A stretch of DNA of 8,526 nucleotides from contig JAHEOG010000103.1 of the NCBI GenBank assembly GCA_018609925.1, positions 1 to 8,526 of the forward strand, written 5' to 3'. This DNA is from Gammaproteobacteria bacterium. Its GTDB lineage: Bacteria; Pseudomonadota; Gammaproteobacteria; Thiohalorhabdales; Thiohalorhabdaceae. A program made the position numbers and the translations under genes. A model generated the notes under the pieces. It saw only the letters and a program-made list of their open reading frames with translations, was not told the DNA's origin and did not search any database. This document shows positions 1-6,847 of this stretch, in pieces; the first letter of the stretch is position 1; each line of letters begins with the position of its first letter.

Positions 1-2
1 CC

Positions 3-143
3 AACCGGCTCCGGGACCGCAAGCTGGAGAACCTGCAAAGCGGCGAGCCGGAGGCCATCGCCACCGCCAACATCGGCTGCCTTCACCACCTCGCCCCCCA
101 GGCCCAGGTACCCGTGCGCCACTGGATCGAGCTGCTGGAATAG
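3..143 (+). CDS. glcF: Glycolate oxidase iron-sulfur subunit GlcF, C-terminal end (partial)
   Basis: The last 46 codons of a gene that enters from the left edge. The peptide carries the block 'RDRKLENLQSGEPEAIATAN' followed directly by 'IGCLHHL' and ends 'VPVRHWIELLE'. This matches the C-terminal end of proteobacterial GlcF as I remember it (E. coli: NKMNALESGKPE, TANIGCQTHL, VRHWIEI). GlcF is the iron-sulfur/CCG-domain subunit of glycolate oxidase (GlcDEF), which passes electrons from glycolate oxidation to glyoxylate into the respiratory chain at the cytoplasmic membrane. The Cys of 'NIGC' belongs to the second CCG cysteine-rich domain. Only the C-terminus is visible, so nothing can be said about the [4Fe-4S] ferredoxin motifs or the upstream glcD/glcE. 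The identification rests on recalled family sequence. Confidence 0.9.
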   Translation, partial: NRLRDRKLENLQSGEPEAIATANIGCLHHLAPQAQVPVRHWIELLE

Positions 144-268
144 CCCTCAGCCCCGAGAGCCATCGGCGCCCGCTTCCTTCGTTTGCGGCGGAATCCCCTC
201 CCCAACGCCGCATCCGGACGTCCCTTCCAGCCTCCTATGTCCCCCGCCGGGACCTGGGACCGGCTCCG

Positions 269-324
269 ATATTCGGGAGGGGGTCCCTTCTTGATCAGGA
301 TCAAATCGGTTCCTCCCGAAATAT
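269..324. repeat. Inverted repeat enclosing the FNR box
   Basis: The left arm ATATTCGGGAGG (269-280) pairs with the right arm CCTCCCGAAATAT (312-324), with one unpaired base. The repeat centre is within about 1 bp of the FNR box centre. The symmetry suggests either a second, wider dyad operator or a cruciform/hairpin around the promoter. The segments between arm and box (281-290 and 305-311) do not pair. Confidence 0.6.
291..304. promoter_or_regulatory. Perfect FNR/Anr-type operator (TTGAT-N4-ATCAA)
   Basis: The sequence TTGATCAGGATCAA has both half-sites identical to the CRP/FNR-family consensus TTGAT-N4-ATCAA. This type of box is bound by FNR/Anr (oxygen-sensing, [4Fe-4S]) and by Dnr/Nnr-type nitric-oxide regulators. 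It is the only exact match I found in the window. It lies about 200 bp before the start codon of the cytochrome c/beta-barrel gene, the only gene starting nearby on either strand. If it activates as a class II site (centre near -41), transcription would begin around 338-340. The -10 element is not clear: AACAAT (337-342) and TATGGG (322-327) are both weak. The match is seen directly; its use by an FNR-type activator is inferred. Confidence 0.7.
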
Positions 325-497
325 GGGAGATTGGAGAACAATGTCATCCGGAGCGGGCTCCGGGCCGCCACCTGGCCGCCCTCGGGGCCCTGCGGAGCCG
401 GGAACCCATCGGGATGGCCGCTCCCTAGTTCCCCACCGGGTCCTCCCAAATCCTCTGGCGGATGATCCAAGCCTTGAGCATTCAGAAAGGGACCCTC

Positions 498-1727
498 ATG
501 CCGATCCCAGAGACTTCCGAGCCTCGTACGGAAGGGACCCGGCGCAGGGTGGGGCTGACCGGCCTCGCCGTGCTCGGACTCGCGGTGGGGGCACTGGCCC
601 TCTGGGCCCAGCCCTACCCCCTTTCCCCCGGATTCCGGCGGGTCTCCGCTCAGCAAGCGGAATCGCAGGGCAAAAGCGTCTCCGAGCTTGAGGACGGCGA
701 GAAGATCTACGAGGCCACCTGCGCTGCCTGCCACGGCAGCGACGGCAGCGGGCGCTCCGCGGAGCAGCTCGGATTGGACGCCGCGCCCGCGGACTTCACC
801 GATTGCAGCTTCGCCAGCCGCGAGGGCACCAAGGAGTGGCTGGCGGTGGCCCACGAGGGCGGCCCGACCCGGGGGTTCTCCCAGGACATGCCGGCCTTCG
901 GAAACGCCCTCAGCGAGGAGCAGCTACGGGCCGCCATCGGCCACATCCGGACCTTCTGCGAGGACAAGTCCTGGCCCCGGGGCGAGTTCAACCTGCCCCG
1001 GCCCCTGGTGACCACCAAGGCCTTCCCCGAGGATGAGGTGGTGCTCGCCACCAGCGTCGATACCGAGGACCCCGGCTCGGCGGTGGTGGACGCCATCTTC
1101 GAGAAGCGCATCGGCTCCCGCAATCAGGTGGAGATGGCCATCCCCTTCGGCTGGAAGGAGACGACCGGCTCCGGGGGCGGCGGCACGGGCCAGTGGCGCT
1201 CGGTGCTTGGCGACATCACCCTCGGGTTCAAGCGGGTGGTCTTCGACGACCTCGACAAGGGCTCCATCGTCAGCCTCAACGCCGAGGCCGTGCTACCCAC
1301 CGGCGACGAGCGCACCGGGTTCTCCAAAGACACCGTGTTCCTCGAGCCACAGGTGCTGTTCGGCCAGCTCCTGCCCGCCGACTTCTTCGTGCAGGGCCAG
1401 GGCGGCTTCGGCCTGCCCGTGGACACCGACGAAACCGACGAGGAGGCCTTCTGGCGGCTCACGGGGGGCCGCTCGTTCCACCAGGGCGGCTGGGGCCGGC
1501 GCTGGACGCCGATGGTGGAGCTCCTCGGCTCCCGGGACTTCGTCGACGGCGCCGACGTCAACTGGGCCGTGGTGCCGCAGCTCCAGGCCACCCTGAACAA
1601 GCGCCAGCACGTGCGCTTCAACGTCGGCGCCGAGATCCCGGTCAACAACACGGGTCCGCGGGAGACCCGGGTGATGGCCTACCTGCTCTGGGACTGGTTC
1701 GACGGCGGGCTCTTCCAGGGCTGGTGA
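498..1727 (+). CDS. Monoheme cytochrome c fused to a predicted outer-membrane beta-barrel
   Basis: A 409-aa protein. I chose ATG 498 because AGAAAGGGA (484-492) sits at good ribosome-binding distance; an in-frame ATG at 462 has no such site. Residues 15-37 form an Arg-rich then hydrophobic signal segment, with possible cleavage after Ala37 or after 'VSA' (Ala51). Residues about 65-155 form a class I cytochrome c domain: heme motif CAACH at 75-79 and a likely axial Met131 in 'QDMPAFGNALSEEQ'. Cys103 and Cys154 could form a disulfide. From about residue 165 the protein is rich in alternating amphipathic stretches ('NQVEMAIPFGW', 'LGDITLGFKRVVF', 'FFVQGQGGFGLPV', 'HVRFNVGAEIPV') and ends in Trp409, as outer-membrane barrels recognised by BAM usually end in an aromatic residue. 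I infer a cytochrome presented on a small barrel of roughly 10-12 strands. The order resembles the Cyc2 cytochrome-porin, but the heme domain is longer and the sequences do not look related. A periplasmic beta-rich domain is the alternative. Confidence 0.82.
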   Translation: MPIPETSEPRTEGTRRRVGLTGLAVLGLAVGALALWAQPYPLSPGFRRVSAQQAESQGKSVSELEDGEKIYEATCAACHGSDGSGRSAEQLGLDAAPADFTDCSFASREGTKEWLAVAHEGGPTRGFSQDMPAFGNALSEEQLRAAIGHIRTFCEDKSWPRGEFNLPRPLVTTKAFPEDEVVLATSVDTEDPGSAVVDAIFEKRIGSRNQVEMAIPFGWKETTGSGGGGTGQWRSVLGDITLGFKRVVFDDLDKGSIVSLNAEAVLPTGDERTGFSKDTVFLEPQVLFGQLLPADFFVQGQGGFGLPVDTDETDEEAFWRLTGGRSFHQGGWGRRWTPMVELLGSRDFVDGADVNWAVVPQLQATLNKRQHVRFNVGAEIPVNNTGPRETRVMAYLLWDWFDGGLFQGW

Positions 1728-1806
1728 TCCGGAGAAAGGTCCGGCCCGGGCCGCGTTCCAAACCTCGCCGGGCACGCCGGGAGGGGGCCCCCCGAGCAGG
1801 AATCGC

Positions 1807-2609
1807 TCACCCCAGTTCCGTGTGCAAATCGACGGGAGTTAGCCCGCCGTCCCGTACAACCGCGAGCAGCCGCGGCAGGACCTCCAGCACCAGCGTCCGG
1901 CCCGCGGCCGTGCGGGCGGCGTGACCGTCGTGCAGAAGGAGGATATCGCCGGCGCCCAAGTCCCGCGCGAGACGCGCGTGCACGCGCTCGGGGTTCCTGC
2001 TAGCGGTGTCGAAGCCGCGGCGCGTCCAGCTCACCAGCTCCAGGCCCTGGCGCCGTAGCTGACCCTCCAAAAACGGATTGCGCACCGCCGCCGGGGCCCG
2101 GAAATAGCGGGCCTCACCCCCTGCCGCAGCAATAGCCTGCTGGGCGCCCTGGATTTCACAGCGCATCCCCGCCGGCCCGAGCAGCGCGAAGTCGCTGCGG
2201 TAGGTATGGCTGTGGCTCTCGAGCGTGTGCCCGCGGCGCAGGATCTCACACCCGAGGTCCATGTGACGCTCCAGGCGCCGGCCGACGACAAAGAAGCTCG
2301 CGCGCGCGCCGAAACCGTCCAGGATATCCAGCACCCGGGGCGTAACCTCCGGGTCCGGCCCATCGTCGAGCGTGATGGCGATCTCGCCGCGCGCGGCTCG
2401 CGGCCGTCAGCCCCGTCCAATTCGGGCCGGGCAGGCGGCTGCGCGGCAATAGGCCCGCCCCGGCCAGCACCAGGTGATTGGCAACGATCGCGCCCGCCCC
2501 AATCGGCCACGCCGGCAGATACAGCAGCGCGCCACCACCGGCGGCGAAGTGGACCCAGGCGGAGGCCCGCAGCGCAGGGGACCTCGGGGGACTCGGGGGA
2601 AGTGGCCAT
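1807..2609 (-). pseudogene. Polysaccharide deacetylase (NodB-fold), frameshifted
   Basis: The coding sense runs over three frames. ATG 2609 opens 'MATSPESPEVP'. A second frame (about 2575 to 2401) reads 'AWVHFAAGGGALLYLPAW', 'GAIVANHLVLAGAG' and 'LLPRSRLPGPNWTGL', a membrane-anchor region typical of this subfamily. A third frame (2406 to 1807) carries the catalytic domain: 'ITLDDGPDPEVTPRVLDIL', 'ASFFVVGRRLERH', 'YFRAPAAVRNPF' and 'GDILLLHDGHAARTAAGR'. The third frame has a TGA at 2409-2407 and no start codon before the LDDGPD motif, so at least one single-base shift near 2400 is needed, and probably a second near 2570. The second metal-binding motif reads His-Ser-His-Thr-Tyr where NodB proteins need His-x3-His, so a metal ligand appears lost. 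An intact member would remove acetyl groups from N-acetyl sugars of surface polysaccharides. Two sequencing errors could explain the shifts but not the changed ligand. It converges on the cytochrome gene, 79 bp apart. Confidence 0.8.
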
Positions 2610-2961
2610 GTCCGGGAATACTCCCAGATGTCACACGGACACCGCCAGTCGCGTGGCCTCAGCCCGAATACGAGCCCACCCAGCTCTTTCCCTCAGCCGA
2701 TGGGCACGGAAACCGGTCCGTGGAATAGGGAAACAATCGCTCGGGGCACCCAGAAGGTTTCCAAGAAACGCCCCCGGAAGCCGGGGAGGCAGTCCGGACC
2801 GGCGGCCGCGGAGGATTCCCGGCAGGCCCGGGGCCGGAATCGCCCCGACGAGAGGCCGGCCGGATTGGCGGGACCCGTCCTTCCCCAACCGACGGGACCC
2901 CTCGCAAAACGGGGGCCACCCCTACCTTTCGATACACTGGCAACCGGGCCTCGCTCTCCTT
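2610..2961. other. Gene-poor spacer upstream of the molybdopterin gene region
   Basis: I see no convincing gene on either strand; the open frames are GC-rich and low in complexity. Two possible hairpins are present: GATTCCCGGC (2814-2823) with GCCGGAATC (2833-2841), one bulge; and CCCGTC with GACGGG between about 2875 and 2898. Neither is followed by a T-run, so I do not call them terminators. The weak motif CGATACACT just before 2940 could be part of a promoter, but I cannot support a -35 element. Confidence 0.5.
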
Positions 2962-3099
2962 ATGTTTACCAAGCCCACCGGGGGAGGAACCGGGCCCGCT
3001 GACGACCACGAAGTCGGCCCCATCCGTCTGGCCAAGGCCCGGCGCGACCCCAACGTGGTTGACTCCCTGCACGAGCTGCTGAAAGCTGGGTTCCACTGA
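2962..3099 (+). CDS. Possible 45-aa small protein of unknown function
   Basis: An ATG-initiated frame encodes 'MFTKPTGGGTGPADDHEVGP' then 'IRLAKARRDPNVVDSLHELL' and 'KAGFH'. Third codon positions are almost all G or C, as in real genes of this replicon, and the second half looks like an ordinary amphipathic helical peptide. Against it, I see no good Shine-Dalgarno before 2962, and the frame stays open far upstream without similar quality. It ends 49 bp before the molybdopterin oxidoreductase and could be cotranscribed with it. I do not recognise a family. It could be the tail of a decayed gene rather than a full small protein. Confidence 0.4.
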   Translation: MFTKPTGGGTGPADDHEVGPIRLAKARRDPNVVDSLHELLKAGFH

Positions 3100-3148
3100 T
3101 GGGCCGCCCCTTATTATTCAACCAAGCCTGTAGGGCAGGGGAGTCGGG

Positions 3149-5284
3149 ATGCCAGAACAGACCAAAGAGAACACGATCCAGGCCTTTGGCGGTTGTCCGC
3201 ACGACTGCCCGGATACCTGCGCCATGATCTTCGACATCGCCGACGGCAAGGTCGTCGGGGTCCGCGGCAACCCGGACCACCCCATGACGCGCGGGGGCCT
3301 GTGCGTCAAGCTCAAGGACTACGAGAAGCGCCACTACCATCCGGATCGGGTCCTGCATCCCCTGCTCCGTACGGGCCCCAAAGGCAGCAATCGGTTCGAG
3401 CGCATCACCTGGAACGAAGCCCTGGACGAGATCACCCAGCGCTGGCGCGCCATCATCGACGAGCACGGCCCGGAGGCGATCATCCCCTACAGCTACCTGG
3501 GCCATCAGGGCTTGGTGAACGGCCTGAACGGCGGCGACGCCTTCTTCAACCGACTCGGGGCCACGGTGTGCGAGCGCACCTTCTGCGGCGAGGGCTCGGC
3601 CACGGCCTGGCTCCTGACCCACGGCCCCAGCGGCGGCCTGGACCCGGAGAGCTTCGCCCACGCCAGCTACATCCTCCTGTGGGCTTGCAACTCGATCAGC
3701 ACCAACCTGCACCACTGGCACATCATCCAGGACGCCCGGAAAAGGGGCGCCCGGGTAGTGGTCATCGACGCCTACCGGTCCAAGACCGCCGCCCACGCCG
3801 ACTGGCACATCGCCCCCAAGCCCGGCACCGACGGCGCCCTGGCGATGGCGATGATCCATACGATCGTCGAGGAGGGCCACGTCGACCGGGACTATGTCGA
3901 TCAGCACACCGTCGGCTTCGACGAGCTGGCCGAGCGCGCCCGGCAGCGCAGCCCCGAATGGGCCGAGGGGATCACCGGTGTCGCCGCAGAGGACATCCGC
4001 GCCCTGGCGCGGGAATACGCCACGACGAAGCCGGCCGCCATCCGCATGGGCGTGGCCCTGGAGCGCCACAACGGCGGCGGCCAGACCATTCGCGCGGTGT
4101 GCTGCCTGCCGGCTATCACCGGCGCCTGGCGCGATGTCGGCGGCGGCGTCATGCAGATGCCGGTCTGGGAGCACCCCTACCGATTCGATGTCATCTGCCG
4201 GCCGGATCTCCTGCCCGAGGGCACGCGCGTGGTGAACAACCTCCAGATCGGGCGGGCGCTCACCGGGGAGATGGATCTCGATCCGCCGATCAAGTCGATG
4301 ATGTGCTGGAACTCGAACCCGGTCACGCAGGCCCCGGAATGCGACAAGATCGTCGAGGGCCTGATGCGCGACGACCTGTTCCTGGTGTCGGCGGAGCACT
4401 TCATCTCCGACACCGCCTCCTACGCCGACATCGTCCTGCCGGCGTCGATGGGCGCGGAGATGGAGGACATCATCCTGTCCTGGGGCCACAACTACCTGAC
4501 GTACAACCCCAAGAGCGTGGAGTCCCCGGGCGAGGCCGTGCCCAACAACGAGATCTTCCGGCGCCTGGCCGCGCGCATGGGCTTCGAGGAGGAGCGGTTC
4601 CAGTGGTCCGACGCCGAATGCCTCGGGCATTTCGTCGACTGGGACTCGCCCGCCTGCGAGGGCATCGATCTCGATTACCTGCGGGCCAACGGCTACGCCC
4701 GGCTCAACCTGGGCGGCCCGGACGAGCGGGCCCCGCACCGGGAAGGCAGCTTCCCCACTCCGTCGGGCAAGTGCGAGCTGAAATCGGAGGCGGCCGCCCA
4801 GGGCAACTTCGTCGCCGGGCCGTTCCGCCAGATGTACGAGGGCTTCCAGCCCGGCGAGCCGCTGGACCCCCTGCCGGATTACGTCCCCCCGCGGGAATCG
4901 CCGGAGACTGACCCGGAACGGGCCGGGAAGTACCCCCTGAACATCGTCTCGCCCAAGAGCCACGGCTTCCTGAATTCCTGCTACGCCAACATGGAAGACA
5001 AGATCAATGGCCAGGGCGAGCAGTTCGTATTGATCAGTGCCGCCGACGCCGACGCCCGGACCATCGGCAACGGCGACCGGGTGCGGGTCTTCAACGACCG
5101 CGGCGGCTTCGAGGCCGACGCCCGGATCACCGACGACGTCAATCCGGGCGTGGTCGTGGCCACGCTGGGCTACTGGCGCCAGCTGACCAAGGGCACGGTC
5201 AACATCATCAGCTCGGCCGAGTTCGCCGACATGGGCCACGCGCCGTCGTTCTCGGACAACCTGGTGCAGGTGGAGCCGGCGTGA
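3149..5284 (+). CDS. Single-subunit molybdopterin/[4Fe-4S] oxidoreductase (DMSO reductase superfamily)
   Basis: A 711-aa protein with AGGGGAG five bases before ATG 3149. The N-terminal domain has the cluster motif Cys16-x3-Cys20-x3-Cys24-x27-Cys52, binding one [4Fe-4S]. Residues about 66-500 form the bis-MGD (Mo- or W-pterin) body: 'FERITWNEALDEI', 'SYILLWACNSISTN', 'ARVVVIDAYRSKTAAHADWH' with 'KPGTDGALAMAM', 'MMCWNSNPVTQAPE', 'SDTASYADIVLPASMGAEME'. Residues about 595-708 are the C-terminal dinucleotide-binding domain. The metal ligand may be Cys146 in 'CERTFCGEG' (Cys141 also lies there). This placement is uncertain. There is no twin-arginine signal, so it should work in the cytoplasm, and no electron-transfer or membrane subunit lies next to it. 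Members of this branch are usually left as 'molybdopterin oxidoreductase family protein'. I cannot assign a substrate; formate dehydrogenase-like, thiosulfate/polysulfide-type or other chemistry is possible. The next gene starts 106 bp downstream on the same strand. Confidence 0.92.
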   Translation: MPEQTKENTIQAFGGCPHDCPDTCAMIFDIADGKVVGVRGNPDHPMTRGGLCVKLKDYEKRHYHPDRVLHPLLRTGPKGSNRFERITWNEALDEITQRWRAIIDEHGPEAIIPYSYLGHQGLVNGLNGGDAFFNRLGATVCERTFCGEGSATAWLLTHGPSGGLDPESFAHASYILLWACNSISTNLHHWHIIQDARKRGARVVVIDAYRSKTAAHADWHIAPKPGTDGALAMAMIHTIVEEGHVDRDYVDQHTVGFDELAERARQRSPEWAEGITGVAAEDIRALAREYATTKPAAIRMGVALERHNGGGQTIRAVCCLPAITGAWRDVGGGVMQMPVWEHPYRFDVICRPDLLPEGTRVVNNLQIGRALTGEMDLDPPIKSMMCWNSNPVTQAPECDKIVEGLMRDDLFLVSAEHFISDTASYADIVLPASMGAEMEDIILSWGHNYLTYNPKSVESPGEAVPNNEIFRRLAARMGFEEERFQWSDAECLGHFVDWDSPACEGIDLDYLRANGYARLNLGGPDERAPHREGSFPTPSGKCELKSEAAAQGNFVAGPFRQMYEGFQPGEPLDPLPDYVPPRESPETDPERAGKYPLNIVSPKSHGFLNSCYANMEDKINGQGEQFVLISAADADARTIGNGDRVRVFNDRGGFEADARITDDVNPGVVVATLGYWRQLTKGTVNIISSAEFADMGHAPSFSDNLVQVEPA

Positions 5285-5390
5285 GGGGGTCACCCGCGGA
5301 AGGGACAGGCGAGCGCCCGGACTGGAACCGCCCTGCCGTAGAACGGATGACCGGGCTTTGGCGGGTGGGAACAGCCTTCAGGGTAAGGGA

Positions 5391-5969
5391 ATGAAACGTG
5401 AAGGCGCGATTTTCGGTTTGTTGTGCGCGCTCACCGCTACGGGCCTGGCGGCCGAGGATCCCCTCGCTGGAATGGAGCACGGCCAGGAAGGCGAGGCCCG
5501 GGCTCCCGTCCTTACCGAGCCGGGCAACGACGCCTTCGGGACGATCCAGGAGGTCATCCGCAAGCTGAACGCTCGTCGCGATACCGACTGGTCCGAGGTC
5601 GACCTCGAGGCCCTCCGGCAGCACCTGCTCGACATGCGGGACATGACCGTCAACGTCGAGGTGGTTTCCCGGGAGGCCATCACGAACGGGCTCGAGGTGG
5701 TCATCCGGCCTACTACCCCACGGGCCCGGCGGGCGCTGGAAAGGGTTTTGGCCGCCCACCCACGCCAGCTAAGACGGGAAACGGGCTGGACCATGCAGGT
5801 GGAGGAGGAGGGGGAAAGATCCCTTTTGACCGTCACCTCCAGCGACCCCGCCGACGCGGAGAAGATCCGGGGGCTCGGGTATATCGGTCTGATGGCGTAC
5901 GGGTCCCACCACCAGCGGCATCACTGGATGATCGCCACGGGCGGGGATCCCCATGCCCATAGCCGTTGA
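5391..5969 (+). CDS. Exported small protein with His-rich C-terminus, function unknown
   Basis: A 192-aa protein. ATG 5391 is preferred over an in-frame TTG at 5358 because AGGGTAAGGGA (5380-5390) precedes it and the peptide then opens with a signal sequence: 'MKREG', hydrophobic 'AIFGLLCALTATGLA', likely cleavage near 'GLAAED'. The mature part has an alpha/beta core ('AFGTIQEVIRKLNARRDTDW', 'LRQHLLDMRDMTVNVEVVS', 'AEKIRGLGYIGLMAYG') and a tail with 'SHHQRHHWMIATGGDPHAHS', holding six His. The 'HHxxHHW' element recurs, as far as I recall, in a family of uncharacterised proteobacterial periplasmic proteins. The His cluster suggests binding of Cu, Ni, Zn or heme iron; no CxxCH is present. It lies 106 bp after the molybdopterin gene on the same strand. 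The metal-binding role is inference only. Confidence 0.8.
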   Translation: MKREGAIFGLLCALTATGLAAEDPLAGMEHGQEGEARAPVLTEPGNDAFGTIQEVIRKLNARRDTDWSEVDLEALRQHLLDMRDMTVNVEVVSREAITNGLEVVIRPTTPRARRALERVLAAHPRQLRRETGWTMQVEEEGERSLLTVTSSDPADAEKIRGLGYIGLMAYGSHHQRHHWMIATGGDPHAHSR

Positions 5970-6038
5970 GGCCAAAGAAACCGACCGTAGGTTCCCACGG
6001 AGGGCGGCGGAAACCGGAATTAGATCAGGTGCTCCCGA

Positions 6039-6344
6039 ATGACCGGTTTTCGCCGAGGAGCCCAACCTGGGCACCACGAGACCGTAGCCTCAACGAAGAT
6101 CGAGTCGACCAACACCCACCCAATTCCCATCCCCACCGAGAGTACCATTCACGGCCGGGACCCGTTCTGGACCACCAAGAACTGCAACGGCATAGAAGAG
6201 AGCGAGAAGGTGGAGCTTAACCCCTGGCGCTTCATAATTGACCTGCCGGCGCGGTCGGAGAAGGCCGTCAACTTCGACCGGGGGTGGTACCAAGGGAAGC
6301 GGTGGGATGCCGGGGGGGAGTTGGCTGACCCTAATCGCTATTAA
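6039..6344 (+). CDS. Doubtful 101-aa ORF ending at the IS boundary
   Basis: An ATG frame whose second half has strong G/C bias in third codon positions and ordinary composition: 'HGRDPFWTTKNCNG', 'VELNPWRFIIDLPARSEK' and 'NFDRGWYQGKRWD'. It ends with TAA at 6342-6344, only 5 bp before the terminal inverted repeat of the IS3 relic. The coding sequence may therefore be the front part of a gene cut by the insertion, with an incidental stop supplied at the junction. A TAG lies in frame 15 bases upstream of ATG 6039, so it cannot extend leftward, and the Shine-Dalgarno is weak. I do not recognise the family. A chance open frame remains possible. Confidence 0.4.
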   Translation: MTGFRRGAQPGHHETVASTKIESTNTHPIPIPTESTIHGRDPFWTTKNCNGIEESEKVELNPWRFIIDLPARSEKAVNFDRGWYQGKRWDAGGELADPNRY

Positions 6345-6349
6345 AAAAG

Positions 6350-6845
6350 TGGAGTTACCCCGCTTCGGTAGACAGGGTACCGCTTGGGCTAAAACGCTTC
6401 CTGCCAAGCTTTTTCGTGGGTCTTGGGGGAGCGGGAATCGAGGCCTGAAGGGCGTCGGTTCGGGTTGTACCAGCCCTCGATGAATTCGAACAGCGCCTGC
6501 TTGGCCTGGGCGTGGTTCGGGAAATGCCGCCGATCGATCAGCTCGCATTCCAGGGGTGGCGAGAAAGCTCTCCGTTACGGCGTTGTCGTAGCAGTCGCCG
6601 GCCGAGCCCATGGACTGGGCAGTGCCGACCTCCCGGCAACAGTGGCCGAAGGGAAGAGCGAGGAATATTTACACCCTTAGTCCGGGTTATGAATTACCGA
6701 TTAGGGCCGGCGGCTACGGACGGTCATCTCCAGAGCGCTCAGTACCAACTTAGTGCGCAGGAGCCCGTCCATGGACCAGCAAAGCTGGATCGGCGGAATA
6801 GGCCGACGGCTGAATTAAAACTGGCTACCCGGTTGCGCCAGAGGG
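6350..6845 (-). mobile_element. Decayed IS3-family insertion sequence, one end retained
   Basis: The downstream end of the element is at 6350-6374, a terminal inverted-repeat-like sequence beginning TGGAGTTACCCCGCTTCGG. On the transposase strand this ends in CA-3', the usual IS3-family terminus. It sits just beyond the transposase stop. The sequence to the right is a broken IS3 OrfB. I found no matching inverted repeat to the right (no GGTAACTCCA), so the other end and orfA are lost. The right limit near 6845 is where transposase similarity fades and is approximate. Confidence 0.75.
6389..6840 (-). pseudogene. IS3-family transposase OrfB (rve integrase core) remnant
   Basis: Reading leftward from about 6840, degraded catalytic-core blocks appear: 'VASFNSAVGLFRRSSFA', 'WSMDGLLRTKLVLSALEM', 'VIHNPD*GCKYSS', 'FGHCCREVGTAQSMGSAGDC', 'YDNAVTESFLAT', then in another frame 'ECELIDRRHFPNHAQAKQAL' and 'FEFIEGWYNPNRRPSGLDSR', ending 'SPKTHEKAWQEAF' at TAG 6391-6389. 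These match the second Asp and the Glu regions of the DDE catalytic triad of IS3 OrfB. Lesions include TAA codons at 6703-6701 and 6679-6677, frame changes near 6650 and 6785, and an extra C in the CCCC run at 6553-6556. The usual 'NRRHS' reads 'NRRPS'. No active transposase can be made. Confidence 0.85.
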
Positions 6846-6847
6846 CA

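Larger units (their letters stand above)
144..497. other. Non-coding leader between glcF and the cytochrome gene
   Basis: This stretch of 354 bases holds no convincing gene. The open frames on both strands are GC-rich shadows. It contains an FNR-type operator (291-304) inside a larger inverted repeat (269-324), and a short perfect hairpin CGGAGC-GG-GCTCCG at 349-362. If transcription starts just downstream of the FNR box, the 5' leader of the cytochrome mRNA is about 150 nt long and GC-rich. I see no GC hairpin followed by a T-run that would terminate glcF transcription, so readthrough from glcF is possible. Confidence 0.6.

Noticed and set aside
462..497. Upstream ATG at 462 as start of the cytochrome-barrel gene
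   Set aside because: It lacks a ribosome-binding site and adds 12 residues before the basic region of the signal segment. ATG 498 has AGAAAGGGA at proper distance.
147..854. A 235-aa minus-strand frame across the leader and cytochrome start
   Set aside because: Gly/Pro/Arg-rich with no domain, and it overlaps the heme-binding coding region on the other strand.
1742..1792. GC-only palindromes between convergent genes (CGGCCCGGGCCG at 1742-1753 and GGGGGCCCCC at 1783-1792) as a bidirectional terminator
   Set aside because: No loop and no T-run on either strand. Short GC palindromes are expected by chance in DNA of this composition.
2206..3099. A 297-aa plus-strand frame spanning the deacetylase pseudogene
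   Set aside because: Its first part is the antisense of recognisable NodB-type coding sequence and is Arg/Pro-rich. Only its last 45 codons looked possibly coding and are listed separately.
2966..5293. A 775-aa open frame antisense to the molybdopterin oxidoreductase
   Set aside because: It mirrors the real gene almost exactly, is rich in Val, Gly, Asp, Ala and His as expected for an antisense shadow of high-GC codons, and shows no domain. The plus strand has clear catalytic motifs and a Shine-Dalgarno.
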